Translations under genes and position numbers: made by a program | The notes under the pieces: generated by a model | Database searches by the model: none | Told to the model about the DNA's origin: nothing | What the model saw: the letters and a program-made list of their open reading frames with translations, nothing else | DNA from: Leptolyngbya sp. SIOISBB | Lineage (GTDB): Bacteria > Cyanobacteriota > Cyanobacteriia > Phormidesmidales > Phormidesmidaceae | Direction: 5' to 3' | Length of the DNA stretch: 64,000 nucleotides | NCBI GenBank assembly: GCA_010671905.1 | Contig: JAAHII010000001.1 | Span: 4,216,001 to 4,280,000 of the forward strand | Shown here: positions 48,993 to 56,648 of the stretch, piece by piece | Layout of the letters: each line of letters starts with the position of its first letter | Numbering within the stretch: the stretch's first letter is position 1

Positions 48993-49030
48993 GTGTGAAT
49001 TTAGCTTATGCTGAATGCCTCTAGTGAACC
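48983..49030 (+). promoter_or_regulatory. Antiterminator pairing of attenuator 1
   Basis: GGTTCACTAG (48983-48992) and CTAGTGAACC (49021-49030) are perfect 10-bp complements. The right arm shares AACC (49027-49030) with the left arm of terminator 1, so the two structures exclude each other. Confidence 0.75.
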
Positions 49031-49052
49031 GCAGACCCGCTCTGCGGTTTTT
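49027..49052 (+). terminator. Terminator of attenuator 1
   Basis: Stem AACCGCAGA/TCTGCGGTT (49027-49035 and 49041-49049), loop CCCGC, then TTTTT at 49048-49052 and a further TTTTT six bases on. It lies before, not after, the structural gene. Confidence 0.85.
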
Positions 49053-49094
49053 GCGTTTTTAGAGATTATTGTCTAACTGGTCAGGTTAACCACC

Positions 49095-49163
49095 ATGCAT
49101 TATTCCGCTCCGGCTTTTTGGTTTTTTAGCTTTTACTTTTTCACTAGGACATGCTCCGGGTGA
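49095..49163 (+). CDS. Leader peptide 2 of the DAHP synthase attenuator
   Basis: ATG to TGA, 22 residues, beginning MHYSAPAFWFFSFYFF and ending TRTCSG. Nine of 22 are aromatic (six Phe, two Tyr, one Trp), eight of them within residues 8-16. The opening MH matches leader 1. The TGA directly follows GCTCCGGG (49153-49160), which can pair with 49190-49197. A weak AGG lies about ten bases upstream. It shares no other sequence with leader 1 apart from the aromatic run, so it is not a simple recent duplication. Confidence 0.75.
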   Translation: MHYSAPAFWFFSFYFFTRTCSG

Positions 49164-49221
49164 CAAGGCCATCTTGCCTGTTAACAACCCCCGGAGCGCC
49201 CTAGGCGACCGGGGGTTTTTC
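49153..49221 (+). promoter_or_regulatory. Attenuator 2: antiterminator and terminator
   Basis: GCTCCGGG (49153-49160) is the exact complement of CCCGGAGC (49190-49197). That second segment lies inside the left half of a terminator: ACCCCCGG (49187-49194) with CCGGGGGT (49209-49216), inner CGCC/GGCG and loop CTA, followed by TTTTT (49216-49220). Only one of the two can form at a time. The structural gene starts 62 bases after the T tract. Confidence 0.85.
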
Positions 49222-49282
49222 AATGCTTCGTTTGCTCACACACTGATCACGACCAACATTCATTCAACCAGGAATCAAATCC

Positions 49283-50140
49283 ATGCAAGACGCTAAACTC
49301 ATCGCTAAAGCTCACGACGATCACGGCACTGTGATTGCCCTCAATGACCGAGTTACCGCTGGCGGTGATGAACTGCTAATCGTTGGGGGGCCTTGCTCTG
49401 TAGAAAGTCTGGAGCAAATGGAAGCAATCGCAACTCGCCTAGGGGCAGGGACTGTACAAGCCCTGAGAGGCGGTGTCTACAAGCCCCGCACCTCCCCCTA
49501 CGCCTTCCAAGGGCTTGGAGAATCGGGGCTAGCGATCTTAGACCGGGTCCGTCGTCGGTATCACCTGCCGGTGATCACAGAGGTCATGGCCATTCACCAG
49601 ATTGAGGCGATCTCAGCCCATGCAGATGTCCTCCAGGTCGGCAGTCGCAACATGCAAAACTTCGACCTCCTCAAAGCTCTAGGTGAAATCGATCAACCCG
49701 TTGTCCTGAAAAGGGGCCTGGCCGCCACCATTCAAGAATTTGTCATGGCCGCAGAATACATCGCCGCTCATGGCAACCCCAATATCATTCTTTGTGAGCG
49801 CGGTATTCGCAGTTTCGACAGTTACACCCGTAACGTCCTAGATCTCGCGGCTGTGGTTGCCCTCAAGCAGATTACTCACCTGCCAGTTCTTGTAGATCCG
49901 AGCCATGCCGCTGGTAAGCGCGAACTGGTGCCCAACTTAGCGAAAGCCGCGATCGCGGCGGGTGCTGACGGGCTCATGATTGAGTGTCACCCGGTTCCCG
50001 AAGAATCGGTCTCCGACGCTCGTCAAGCTCTGTCTCTAGAAGACATGAATGCATTGGTAGAGAGTCTGCGTCCGATTGCAACAGCTGTGGGTCGGATAAT
50101 TCCGGACATGATCGGGAGCAAAGAACCTGTATTAGCCTGA
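49283..50140 (+). CDS. aroF: 3-deoxy-7-phosphoheptulonate (DAHP) synthase, type I beta
   Basis: First step of the shikimate pathway: PEP plus erythrose 4-phosphate to DAHP. Active-site segments: VGGPCSVESLEQM (metal Cys), ALRGGVYKPRTSPYAFQG, VLKRGLAATIQEFVMAAEYI, ILCERGIRSF, PVLVDPSHAAGKRELVP (metal His) and DGLMIECHPVPEESVSDA. 285 residues correspond to the catalytic barrel. The ~65-residue N-terminal ferredoxin-like feedback domain found in Thermotoga-type enzymes is missing, and no chorismate mutase domain is attached. It is preceded by two tandem attenuators rich in aromatic codons. This pairing suggests control through aromatic tRNA charging. Confidence 0.93.
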   Translation: MQDAKLIAKAHDDHGTVIALNDRVTAGGDELLIVGGPCSVESLEQMEAIATRLGAGTVQALRGGVYKPRTSPYAFQGLGESGLAILDRVRRRYHLPVITEVMAIHQIEAISAHADVLQVGSRNMQNFDLLKALGEIDQPVVLKRGLAATIQEFVMAAEYIAAHGNPNIILCERGIRSFDSYTRNVLDLAAVVALKQITHLPVLVDPSHAAGKRELVPNLAKAAIAAGADGLMIECHPVPEESVSDARQALSLEDMNALVESLRPIATAVGRIIPDMIGSKEPVLA

Positions 50141-50527
50141 GGGATTTAGGAATCGGCGATTAACTTCAAGGCATTGGCTGGCGGACTTCAACTTTCCTGC
50201 CTCCGTCGTCAAGACTCACCCAGCCACTCTCAGGCGACAGCCCCTGAGGCGATTCCTCCACCTTTCCTAAAGGCTCCATGAAATTTTGGAGGTCTCCAAC
50301 GAATAAGTGATCCTACGAGAAATATCCGCGTTAGGCTGGAAAAACTGGCAACGTTGATCAGTCTGTGCGGCAGCCAGCGTCGAAGGCCTCCGGCGAGCAG
50401 CATTAGTCACACTAGGCTGATAGGCAACTGTGCCTGGTGTCGCTTCTGAGTAGCTTGTCCAGACTGTGTCTTGTGCTTGGGGCTAGGACACAACTTCTTA
50501 TTTGCTGGCATCAGTTGTTATCAAGTT
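50141..50527. other. Intergenic region between aroF and glgP
   Basis: No gene. A short stem CTCAGGC-GACA-GCCCCTGAG near 50229 could end the aroF transcript; no T tract follows. It should also carry the glgP promoter. Confidence 0.35.
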
Positions 50528-52762
50528 ATGAATCCCATCACGCAGCTCAAAGCGAAACTGCCCTCTCCTCTGCGGCGGCTGGCCGACTTGGCCTACAACT
50601 ACTGGTGGAGCTGGACTCCGGATCGCATGTCGCTCTTTAGCACCATTGAGCCTACGGTGTGGCAACACTGCTATCACAACCCAGTCGCTTTGCTCGAAGC
50701 GGTGTCTTATGAACGGTTGTCACAAATTGCTGAGAACCCTGACTATTTGAAGCGGCTGCAGGTGCTGGCCAATCAGTTTGATGGTTACATGCGAGAGCGA
50801 TCGACCTGGGGTAGCCAGGTAGCCCCCCATCTCACCGCTGAGGAACCTGCAGCCTATTTCTGCCTGGAATATGGCATCCATGAGTCGCTATATACCTATT
50901 GTGGTGGCTTAGGCGTACTGGCTGGCGACTATCTCAAATCGGCCTCAGATTTAGGGGTGCCAATGGTGGGCGTCGGCTTGCTGTACAAGCAGGGCTATGT
51001 GTGTCAGCGCTTGAACCGCAGCGGTTGGCAAGAAGATTTTTACCGCGAAAGTGACTTCGAGCATATGCCCCTGGAACTCGTGCGGGATGAATATGGTCAG
51101 CCAGTGACGGTGAAAGTCACGGTGCGCCAGCGAACAGTCCGGGTGCAAGCCTGGAAAGCCCGGATCGGTCGAGTTGACCTCTACTTGTTAGATGCCGATC
51201 GCCCCGATAATGATCCCATTGATCGCAAACTGACTGGTCAGCTCTACGGTGGCAATCGCGAAACCCGACTAGCCCAACAGATTTTGCTCGGCATCGGCGG
51301 CGTACAAGTCCTCCACACATTAGAAATTGAGCCTGCGGTTTATCACATTAATGAGGGTAGTTCGGCGTTTGCGCTGCTAGAAGTCATCCGTCAGGAAATG
51401 GAATACGCTGGTAGCACTTTTGACGAAGCGCAACAGTGGGTGCGCAATCGCTCTGTATTTACCACCCATACCCCAGTCACAGACGGCAACAATGCCTTTT
51501 CTGCTGACATGATGGACTCTTTCTTTGGTCATTATTGGCCACAGTTAGAGCTTGAGCGGGAGGAATTTCTCAACTTGGGAGCCCGGCGCATTGGCGACCC
51601 GTGGGAGCCTTTTAGTCTGTCGGTATTGGCTCTACGGATGACCCGACAAGCCAATGCGGTGAGTCGTCGTCATGGCGCTGTGTCACGGGAAATGTGGCAG
51701 ATTCTATACCCAGAAAAATCAGAGGCCGACGTGCCCATCGGTCATGTGACGAATGGCGCCCATCTCAACAGTTGGACAGCGCCGCTGCTGGTTGATCTGT
51801 ATGACCAGCATTTAGGCAAAAACTGGTCGCAGCTCCATTTAGATACGACCAACCTCCGGACTCACGTGGAGTTGCACTTGGCGAGTCAGGAAATCTGGAA
51901 CAATGTGGACACCATTCCGGAGCGGGAACTCTGGCGACGACATGGCATTCTGAAAGAGCGACTGATTGCCTATGCGCGGGCGCACGTTTTGGCTTCGCGC
52001 CTGGAGCGTAAAGAAGCGAAAGATGACATCATGGCAGTGGAGCGGTTACTCGATCCCAACGTCTTAACCCTCGGTTTTGCTCGACGCTTTAGTCCCTATA
52101 AGCGCGGCGCGCTGCTCTTTAAGGACTTGCAGCGGGCGATCCGTATTTTTTCCCATGCGCGGCGGCCCATTCAGATTATCTTGGCTGGCAAAGCCCGACC
52201 CGGCGATGACGAGGGCAAGCGGATCATTCAACGATTAATGGAATGGTGCCGCCACCCAGCGCTACGCGATCGCGTGGCCTTTATCGAAGACTACGATATG
52301 TTCACCGCCAAGCTGATGGTACATGGTGTAGATGTCTGGTTAAACACTCCTCGACGACCCACGGAAGCCTGCGGCACCAGTGGCCAAAAAGCGGCCTTTA
52401 ACGGCGTGATCAATTTGAGCGTGGGGGATGGTTGGTGGTGTGAAGCCCATCAGCCCGGTCGCGCGGGCCAGCCCGGCAATGGTTGGACGATTGGCGAAGA
52501 CATCGACACCAGCGATCAAGAACATCAGGATCAAATTGACGCGGATTCCCTCTACACCCTGCTGGAGCGAGAAATCGCCCCGATGTTTTACGATCGCGAT
52601 CGCCAAGGCATTCCCCATAAGTGGATCGCCATGATGAAGGCGTCAATCCGGACAAATGCGCCCAACTTTAATAGCGATCGCATGGTGGCCGAATATGTCA
52701 TGAGTGCTTATCTAGATGATCTTGCGACTCCTCAGGCACTGAAGGCAGGACATGTCGTTTGA
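50528..52762 (+). CDS. glgP: Alpha-glucan (glycogen) phosphorylase
   Basis: Releases glucose 1-phosphate from glycogen. 744 residues of the short phosphorylase family with an N-terminal DUF3417 part (LRRLADLAYNYWWSWTPDRM) and FCLEYGIHESLYTYCGGLGVLAGDYLK. The C-terminal PLP region has TLGFARRFSPYKRGALLF, ILAGKARPGDDEGK, VWLNTPRRPTEACGTSGQKA and GDGWWCEAH. The start at 50528 excludes 19 upstream residues that look non-conserved. tab2 follows after 18 bases. Confidence 0.93.
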   Translation: MNPITQLKAKLPSPLRRLADLAYNYWWSWTPDRMSLFSTIEPTVWQHCYHNPVALLEAVSYERLSQIAENPDYLKRLQVLANQFDGYMRERSTWGSQVAPHLTAEEPAAYFCLEYGIHESLYTYCGGLGVLAGDYLKSASDLGVPMVGVGLLYKQGYVCQRLNRSGWQEDFYRESDFEHMPLELVRDEYGQPVTVKVTVRQRTVRVQAWKARIGRVDLYLLDADRPDNDPIDRKLTGQLYGGNRETRLAQQILLGIGGVQVLHTLEIEPAVYHINEGSSAFALLEVIRQEMEYAGSTFDEAQQWVRNRSVFTTHTPVTDGNNAFSADMMDSFFGHYWPQLELEREEFLNLGARRIGDPWEPFSLSVLALRMTRQANAVSRRHGAVSREMWQILYPEKSEADVPIGHVTNGAHLNSWTAPLLVDLYDQHLGKNWSQLHLDTTNLRTHVELHLASQEIWNNVDTIPERELWRRHGILKERLIAYARAHVLASRLERKEAKDDIMAVERLLDPNVLTLGFARRFSPYKRGALLFKDLQRAIRIFSHARRPIQIILAGKARPGDDEGKRIIQRLMEWCRHPALRDRVAFIEDYDMFTAKLMVHGVDVWLNTPRRPTEACGTSGQKAAFNGVINLSVGDGWWCEAHQPGRAGQPGNGWTIGEDIDTSDQEHQDQIDADSLYTLLEREIAPMFYDRDRQGIPHKWIAMMKASIRTNAPNFNSDRMVAEYVMSAYLDDLATPQALKAGHVV

Positions 52763-52780
52763 TGGAGGAACGCCTTAACG

Positions 52781-53617
52781 ATGGTTATCTGGGAAGCCGA
52801 TTGTTATCGTCGACCACTACGTGACGCTGCCGATCAGCCGCTCTGGGAGCTGCTGATCTGCGATCGCGAGTTTCAGTTTACCTATGGTGCGACCACACCC
52901 CAAAAATCGGTTAATAGCGCCTGGTTGCAGCAACAACTAGCCATTGCCCAACAAAAAGCCGGCCAGTCTCCCGATGAAATCCGTGTATTTCGACCACAGT
53001 GTGTATCGCTGCTGCAAACAGCTGCCCAGCCGCTGAACTTAACCATCCAACCCAGTCGCTCAACCCCAACGCTAAAACGATGGTTAGTGCAGCGATCTCA
53101 ATGGTATCCGTCACAACCCACTTACTCTGGCGAACCCTACGAACCGATTGCGCTAGATCGTCCAGCACCGGTGCCCATGCCCGATCATCTTTGGGGTGAC
53201 CAATGGCGCTTTGGCAGCCTCTCTGCTCAAGACTTGCAGGAGAGCTTGATCCATGAACCTATGCCTTTTCAGTCAGTGCCGCAGGACTGGTTCCCCCTCA
53301 AGCTGGGGCTATCCAGCACGACAGCAATTTCCGGTGTGATTATGGATGCAGGCCGCCGAGCGTTACCTCTGTGCCAATGGCTGCATGAACAATCACCTGC
53401 CGCCTTGACCTACATTCCAGGAGCACCTGATGGGGTGATTCTCGAATCAGGATTAGTCGATCGCTGGGTGCTCACTACCTTTGACGACGAACAGGTGGCG
53501 GTGGCGGGGCGCAACTTTAGCGATCGGCAACAGCAGGCCCAAGGACTACATTTTTTACTGGTCCGTCCCGATGACTCCGGCATGACCTTTACTGGCCTCT
53601 GGCTGCTCCGCCTTTAA
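52781..53617 (+). CDS. Tab2/Atab2 family RNA-binding protein
   Basis: 278 residues starting MVIWEADCYRRPLRDAADQPL. Family members include Tab2 in algae and ATAB2 in plants, which act in translation of photosystem I psaB mRNA. Typical segments are IRVFRPQCVSLLQTAA, LPDHLWG-like PMPDHLWGDQWRFG, WFPLKLGLSS and DRWVLTTFDDE. GGAGG lies 12 bases before the ATG. It is cotranscribed with glgP, an odd pairing with no obvious functional link. Confidence 0.85.
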   Translation: MVIWEADCYRRPLRDAADQPLWELLICDREFQFTYGATTPQKSVNSAWLQQQLAIAQQKAGQSPDEIRVFRPQCVSLLQTAAQPLNLTIQPSRSTPTLKRWLVQRSQWYPSQPTYSGEPYEPIALDRPAPVPMPDHLWGDQWRFGSLSAQDLQESLIHEPMPFQSVPQDWFPLKLGLSSTTAISGVIMDAGRRALPLCQWLHEQSPAALTYIPGAPDGVILESGLVDRWVLTTFDDEQVAVAGRNFSDRQQQAQGLHFLLVRPDDSGMTFTGLWLLRL

Positions 53618-53638
53618 AGGCCGCTGGTGCAATTGCGA

Positions 53639-53662
53639 CCACTAGCCTGAAGTGGCTAGTGG
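53639..53662 (+). terminator. Candidate terminator after tab2
   Basis: Perfect 9-bp stem CCACTAGCC/GGCTAGTGG with loop TGAAGT, 22 bases after the stop codon. No T tract. Confidence 0.5.
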
Positions 53663-53802
53663 GATAACCCAGGGTCAACGCATGTCATACATCCTGGACC
53701 CTAGAACAAAGTACCGACAATAACGGTTAAGGGCACAGAGGAATCAGCCAATCGCGGCAAGACTAGAGCCAGCCGCAGTTTGAGCAGGTCGCCCTAGAGA
53801 GT

Positions 53803-53868
53803 TGAAATTGCCTTCTGGCCTGCATTTCAATTCCGCCTTCCGACCTGAGTCTTCTGCATTCTGCCACC
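53803..53868 (+). repeat. Short dispersed repeat (CATTTCAATTC/TTCCGACCT), copy B
   Basis: Second copy of the element at 19247-19311, same orientation: GCATTTCAATTC, TTCCGACCT and CTGCATTCTGCC blocks in the same order, with a few inserted bases. Confidence 0.55.
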
Positions 53869-53907
53869 GGGCAGGGACCTGATGATGATGCCCAGTGAAG
53901 AGTCAAA

Positions 53908-53942
53908 CAAAAAGCGCTGTGAAGCTTTTGCCACAGCGCTCA
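53908..53942 (-). terminator. Terminator of the small gene at 53979
   Basis: Minus-strand stem AGCGCTGTG/CACAGCGCT (53913-53921 and 53932-53940) with a ten-base loop, followed on the minus strand by TTTTTG. A classic factor-independent terminator 37 bases past the stop. Confidence 0.75.
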
Positions 53943-53978
53943 GTCAATCTATGAGTGCAAGAAACTGAGAGATCGCAC

Positions 53979-54185
53979 CTAGAAGCCTTGCCGAGAAATC
54001 ATTTTCTCTAGATCAGCTTGAGTTTGATGCAGGAGATGTTCACGGCGATCGTTGCTTTGCGCCAAGGAAGGAACAAGATTTTTGGCCTGTAGTGCCATAT
54101 GTAGCTGTAGGTGGGCAACGTAATCGCTACAAGCTTCGCGAGTTGATTCGATACCTTCACTGGAATGATCAGAAGATGCCAGCAC
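53979..54185 (-). CDS. Small helical protein of unknown function
   Basis: About 68 residues: VLASSDHSSEGIEST, then an amphipathic stretch DYVAHLQLHMALQAKNLVPS and ending LEKMISRQGF. The evidence for a gene is a GTG start at 54185 with GGGGAGAA 5-8 bases upstream, a coding-like amino acid mix and its own T-tract terminator at 53908. A palindrome AACTGTT-T-AACAGTT lies about 27 bases upstream of the start and could be an operator. No family recognised. Confidence 0.6.
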   Translation of the reverse strand: MLASSDHSSEGIESTREACSDYVAHLQLHMALQAKNLVPSLAQSNDRREHLLHQTQADLEKMISRQGF

Positions 54186-54659
54186 GTGCAATTCTCCCCG
54201 TAACGGAATTCAACTGTTTAACAGTTTTGAAATTATCACGACACCGTAATAACTACGGGACAAGCGAAATGATCCGTAACGTTGCCTTGATCAAGGCTTA
54301 CGCGTCTTAACAAAGGCGATGGAGTACCTTCTAACCATCAGGAAGTAAGTCGCGGCTTCTGCGAATCGCTCATCCACCACATAACGGTTTCCTGAGCGAC
54401 CGATGAGAGCGATCTTCCGTCCTTAGATGTCGCAATTGCTTAGTCGCCGTTACTGAGCCTATGAACTTGTATCGGGCTTTAAACCCATGAGGATGCTTCA
54501 TAGTGCGACCATGCAGCCACCGGAGACCTTAAGTTTTTTCTGAAGAGTTCTGGCAGACCAAAGTGAAGTAAACTATCCTGTCAACAAGTCAAGTTGCAGG
54601 CGATCGCTTTCTGCAATCCAGACTCGTTGAACTTTTAACCTCTCCATCGTCAGAGCTTT
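54186..54659. other. Divergent intergenic region
   Basis: Holds the upstream region of the small gene, including the 15-base palindrome at 54212-54226, and that of the plus-strand gene at 54660. No further gene seen. Confidence 0.35.
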
Positions 54660-55052
54660 GTGGAGATATTTAGGACTCATTGGCTTGTGACTCAGTACCC
54701 TAAAATCGTCCATTTGGATCTTCTGGATACCGATTACGCCAAAATTGCGGCTGGCGAGCGGATCTCAGAAGAGCGTCAGCAACGACTCGCTTGGGGACAC
54801 ACTACCTTTAATCGCCTCAGCAAACAAATTGCCCGATATCGCTACGAAAACCTAGACCAGCAAGGGCGTGATGATCTGCTGTGCAACATTGCCAATACGG
54901 CGGGGCTGTTTACCGACGCGGATATGGAAGACATCAACGACCGCCTACGCCGCACGGGTTCCTTTTACCTGACGACAGGAGAACGGCAACAGGTTTTTAA
55001 TTGGCTGCAAGATGAGCTCGCCGTTAATTTGGATATCGAACCAGAAATTTAG
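54660..55052 (+). CDS. Hypothetical protein
   Basis: About 130 residues from a GTG start. The sequence is polar and mainly helical (GERISEERQQRLAWGHTTF, LSKQIARYRYENLDQQGRDD, ERQQVFNWLQDELAVNL). No motif is recognised. The composition and regular helical pattern support a real protein, but the start codon is uncertain and no ribosome site is clear. Confidence 0.55.
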   Translation: MEIFRTHWLVTQYPKIVHLDLLDTDYAKIAAGERISEERQQRLAWGHTTFNRLSKQIARYRYENLDQQGRDDLLCNIANTAGLFTDADMEDINDRLRRTGSFYLTTGERQQVFNWLQDELAVNLDIEPEI

Positions 55053-55176
55053 CTCGCCAGAGCATCAGGATTACCTAACAGCAGTCATCACCACCTGCCA
55101 GTTTATTGCCTCCACTGCCCACTAGCCCGTTATTCAGGATTAGCAAGTTGACGCGGAATTGGACTAGGGGGTGAAG

Positions 55177-55716
55177 CTAGGGCATGTCATCGTTGTGCAC
55201 CTGCCATTCGCGTACAACAGCTCGGCACTGCAGGCAGCTTAGCTGAGTTAAAAGTTGCTCAATACCAGCCGGACTGCAGGCGTAGCGACGATGCGGCACC
55301 GTTGGTGAGCAGGACGATGTTAAATGGGCCACCATGCCAAACAATCGCTGGTTAGAAAAGGAACTGTTGACTGGCCAACCACCAGGATTTAGCAGGAGTA
55401 GTGGGAGACTGGGTTCGACGTCGATCCCCAGTTCGCGGTGCAAGATTTGTCTGGCGGCAGTATCCAGAGATTGTTCAGGAGAAACTCGGCCCCCCGGAAA
55501 ATCAAGGGTTGCGGCCCCTACACCCGGTCGATACATTGGCTCGGGCAACAGGAGGGTATTGTCTAGCAGGGCTAACACAATTAGGGAATGGGCGCGCTCG
55601 ACTCGCCAATATTCCAACAGATTTCCTTGCTCAGTCTCTAGATGCTCACCGATGAGGTTAAACCAACGGGTCTCTAAATTGAGAAAGCGATCGCGGACGG
55701 CCCAGGCACCCATCAT
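55177..55716 (-). CDS. Nudix-like hydrolase with degenerate Nudix box
   Basis: 179 residues with a Nudix fold pattern: VERAHSLIVLALLDNTLLLP, then DFPGGRVSPEQSLDTAARQI. The box that should read G-x5-E-x7-R-E-U-x-E-E-x-G reads GGRVSPEQSLDTAARQ followed by ILHRELGI, so one or both metal-binding Glu are missing. It may be inactive or a variant subfamily. Its ATG overlaps the stop of the radical SAM gene as TAATG, so translation is coupled and the two probably work together. Confidence 0.75.
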   Translation of the reverse strand: MMGAWAVRDRFLNLETRWFNLIGEHLETEQGNLLEYWRVERAHSLIVLALLDNTLLLPEPMYRPGVGAATLDFPGGRVSPEQSLDTAARQILHRELGIDVEPSLPLLLLNPGGWPVNSSFSNQRLFGMVAHLTSSCSPTVPHRRYACSPAGIEQLLTQLSCLQCRAVVREWQVHNDDMP

Positions 55717-56544
55717 TAAGCCCCCTCAGTCGTCAGTAGACTAGATTGTGCAGCCTGCTGATATCGGTGCCGTACGGGCATGGCGAGTGTTCCTTGCAGT
55801 CGGTTGCCTAATGCTGTCAGAGTCTCGGCAGTCACTGATCGGGGCTGTCGCCAGAGTGGGTTGGGTTGTCTGTCATGATTGCCTCGGGCACTGACTTGGG
55901 GGGGTGAGTGGGCGAGGGCGCAATGGCGTATTGAGTTGCACCTCATCCGGACTCAAGGCCTGAATCAGAGTTTTGTAGCGTTCTTCATCCTGTTGAGACC
56001 AGGGTGCCATCACCATCGTCTGAATGGCGAGATGCCCCTTAAACATCTCCCGGAAGGTCATAATGCCCGCGAATACCGCTTCTAAATTGAGCCTGGTAGC
56101 TGGACGATTGAGCGCTTGCCATTGCTGAGCAGTCACTGCATCGATCTTGACGGCAACGATATCTACCGCAGCTAAATCTTGTCGGACGGTGCGATCGCCC
56201 AATAGAGTGCCATTAGTGAGGACCACAATGGGGCGACGCACTTGTTGGCGCACAACCGCAATCACGGCTGCGAGATTGCGGGCCAGGGTCGGTTCACCAC
56301 TGCCGCTAAAGGTGACGACATCAATAGCGGCGGGAGGCATCTGGTGCAGCTCGGTGGCAACTTGTTGGGTCGGCACAAACTCGGTGCGATCGCAGGTAAG
56401 CCGCTCAATAGTGCCCAATTGACAATACCGACATTGGAATGAGCAGGTCGAGACGGCCCCCAGCAAATCAATCCCTAAAGACTGACCAAATCGCCAAGAA
56501 CGGACGGGACCATAAACCGCTGGTGTTACTGTCATCAAATCCAT
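55716..56544 (-). CDS. Radical SAM protein, single-base frameshift
   Basis: The [4Fe-4S] motif CSFQCRYC (C-x3-C-x2-C) follows SWRFGQSLGIDLLGAVST. VVTFSGSGEPTLARNL, VVLTNGTLLGD and DIVAVKIDAV are standard barrel strands. The open frame ends early after LRPRPLTPPSQCPRQS. Dropping one base from the 7-base homopolymer at 55898-55904 gives PLTPQVSARGNHDRQ and continues to a stop at 55716-55718, matching relatives of about 275 residues. I chose the ATG at 56544, with AGGAG ten bases upstream. The substrate is unknown. Confidence 0.78.
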
Positions 56545-56648
56545 GCCCTCAATACTCCTGTGTTGAGAGTCGATGTTTTCACTCTGACCGCAATTGCTAG
56601 GTTTTAGCACCCAGTAGCAACAATCTGCAAAGGTTCCGCTGGGGGCGG

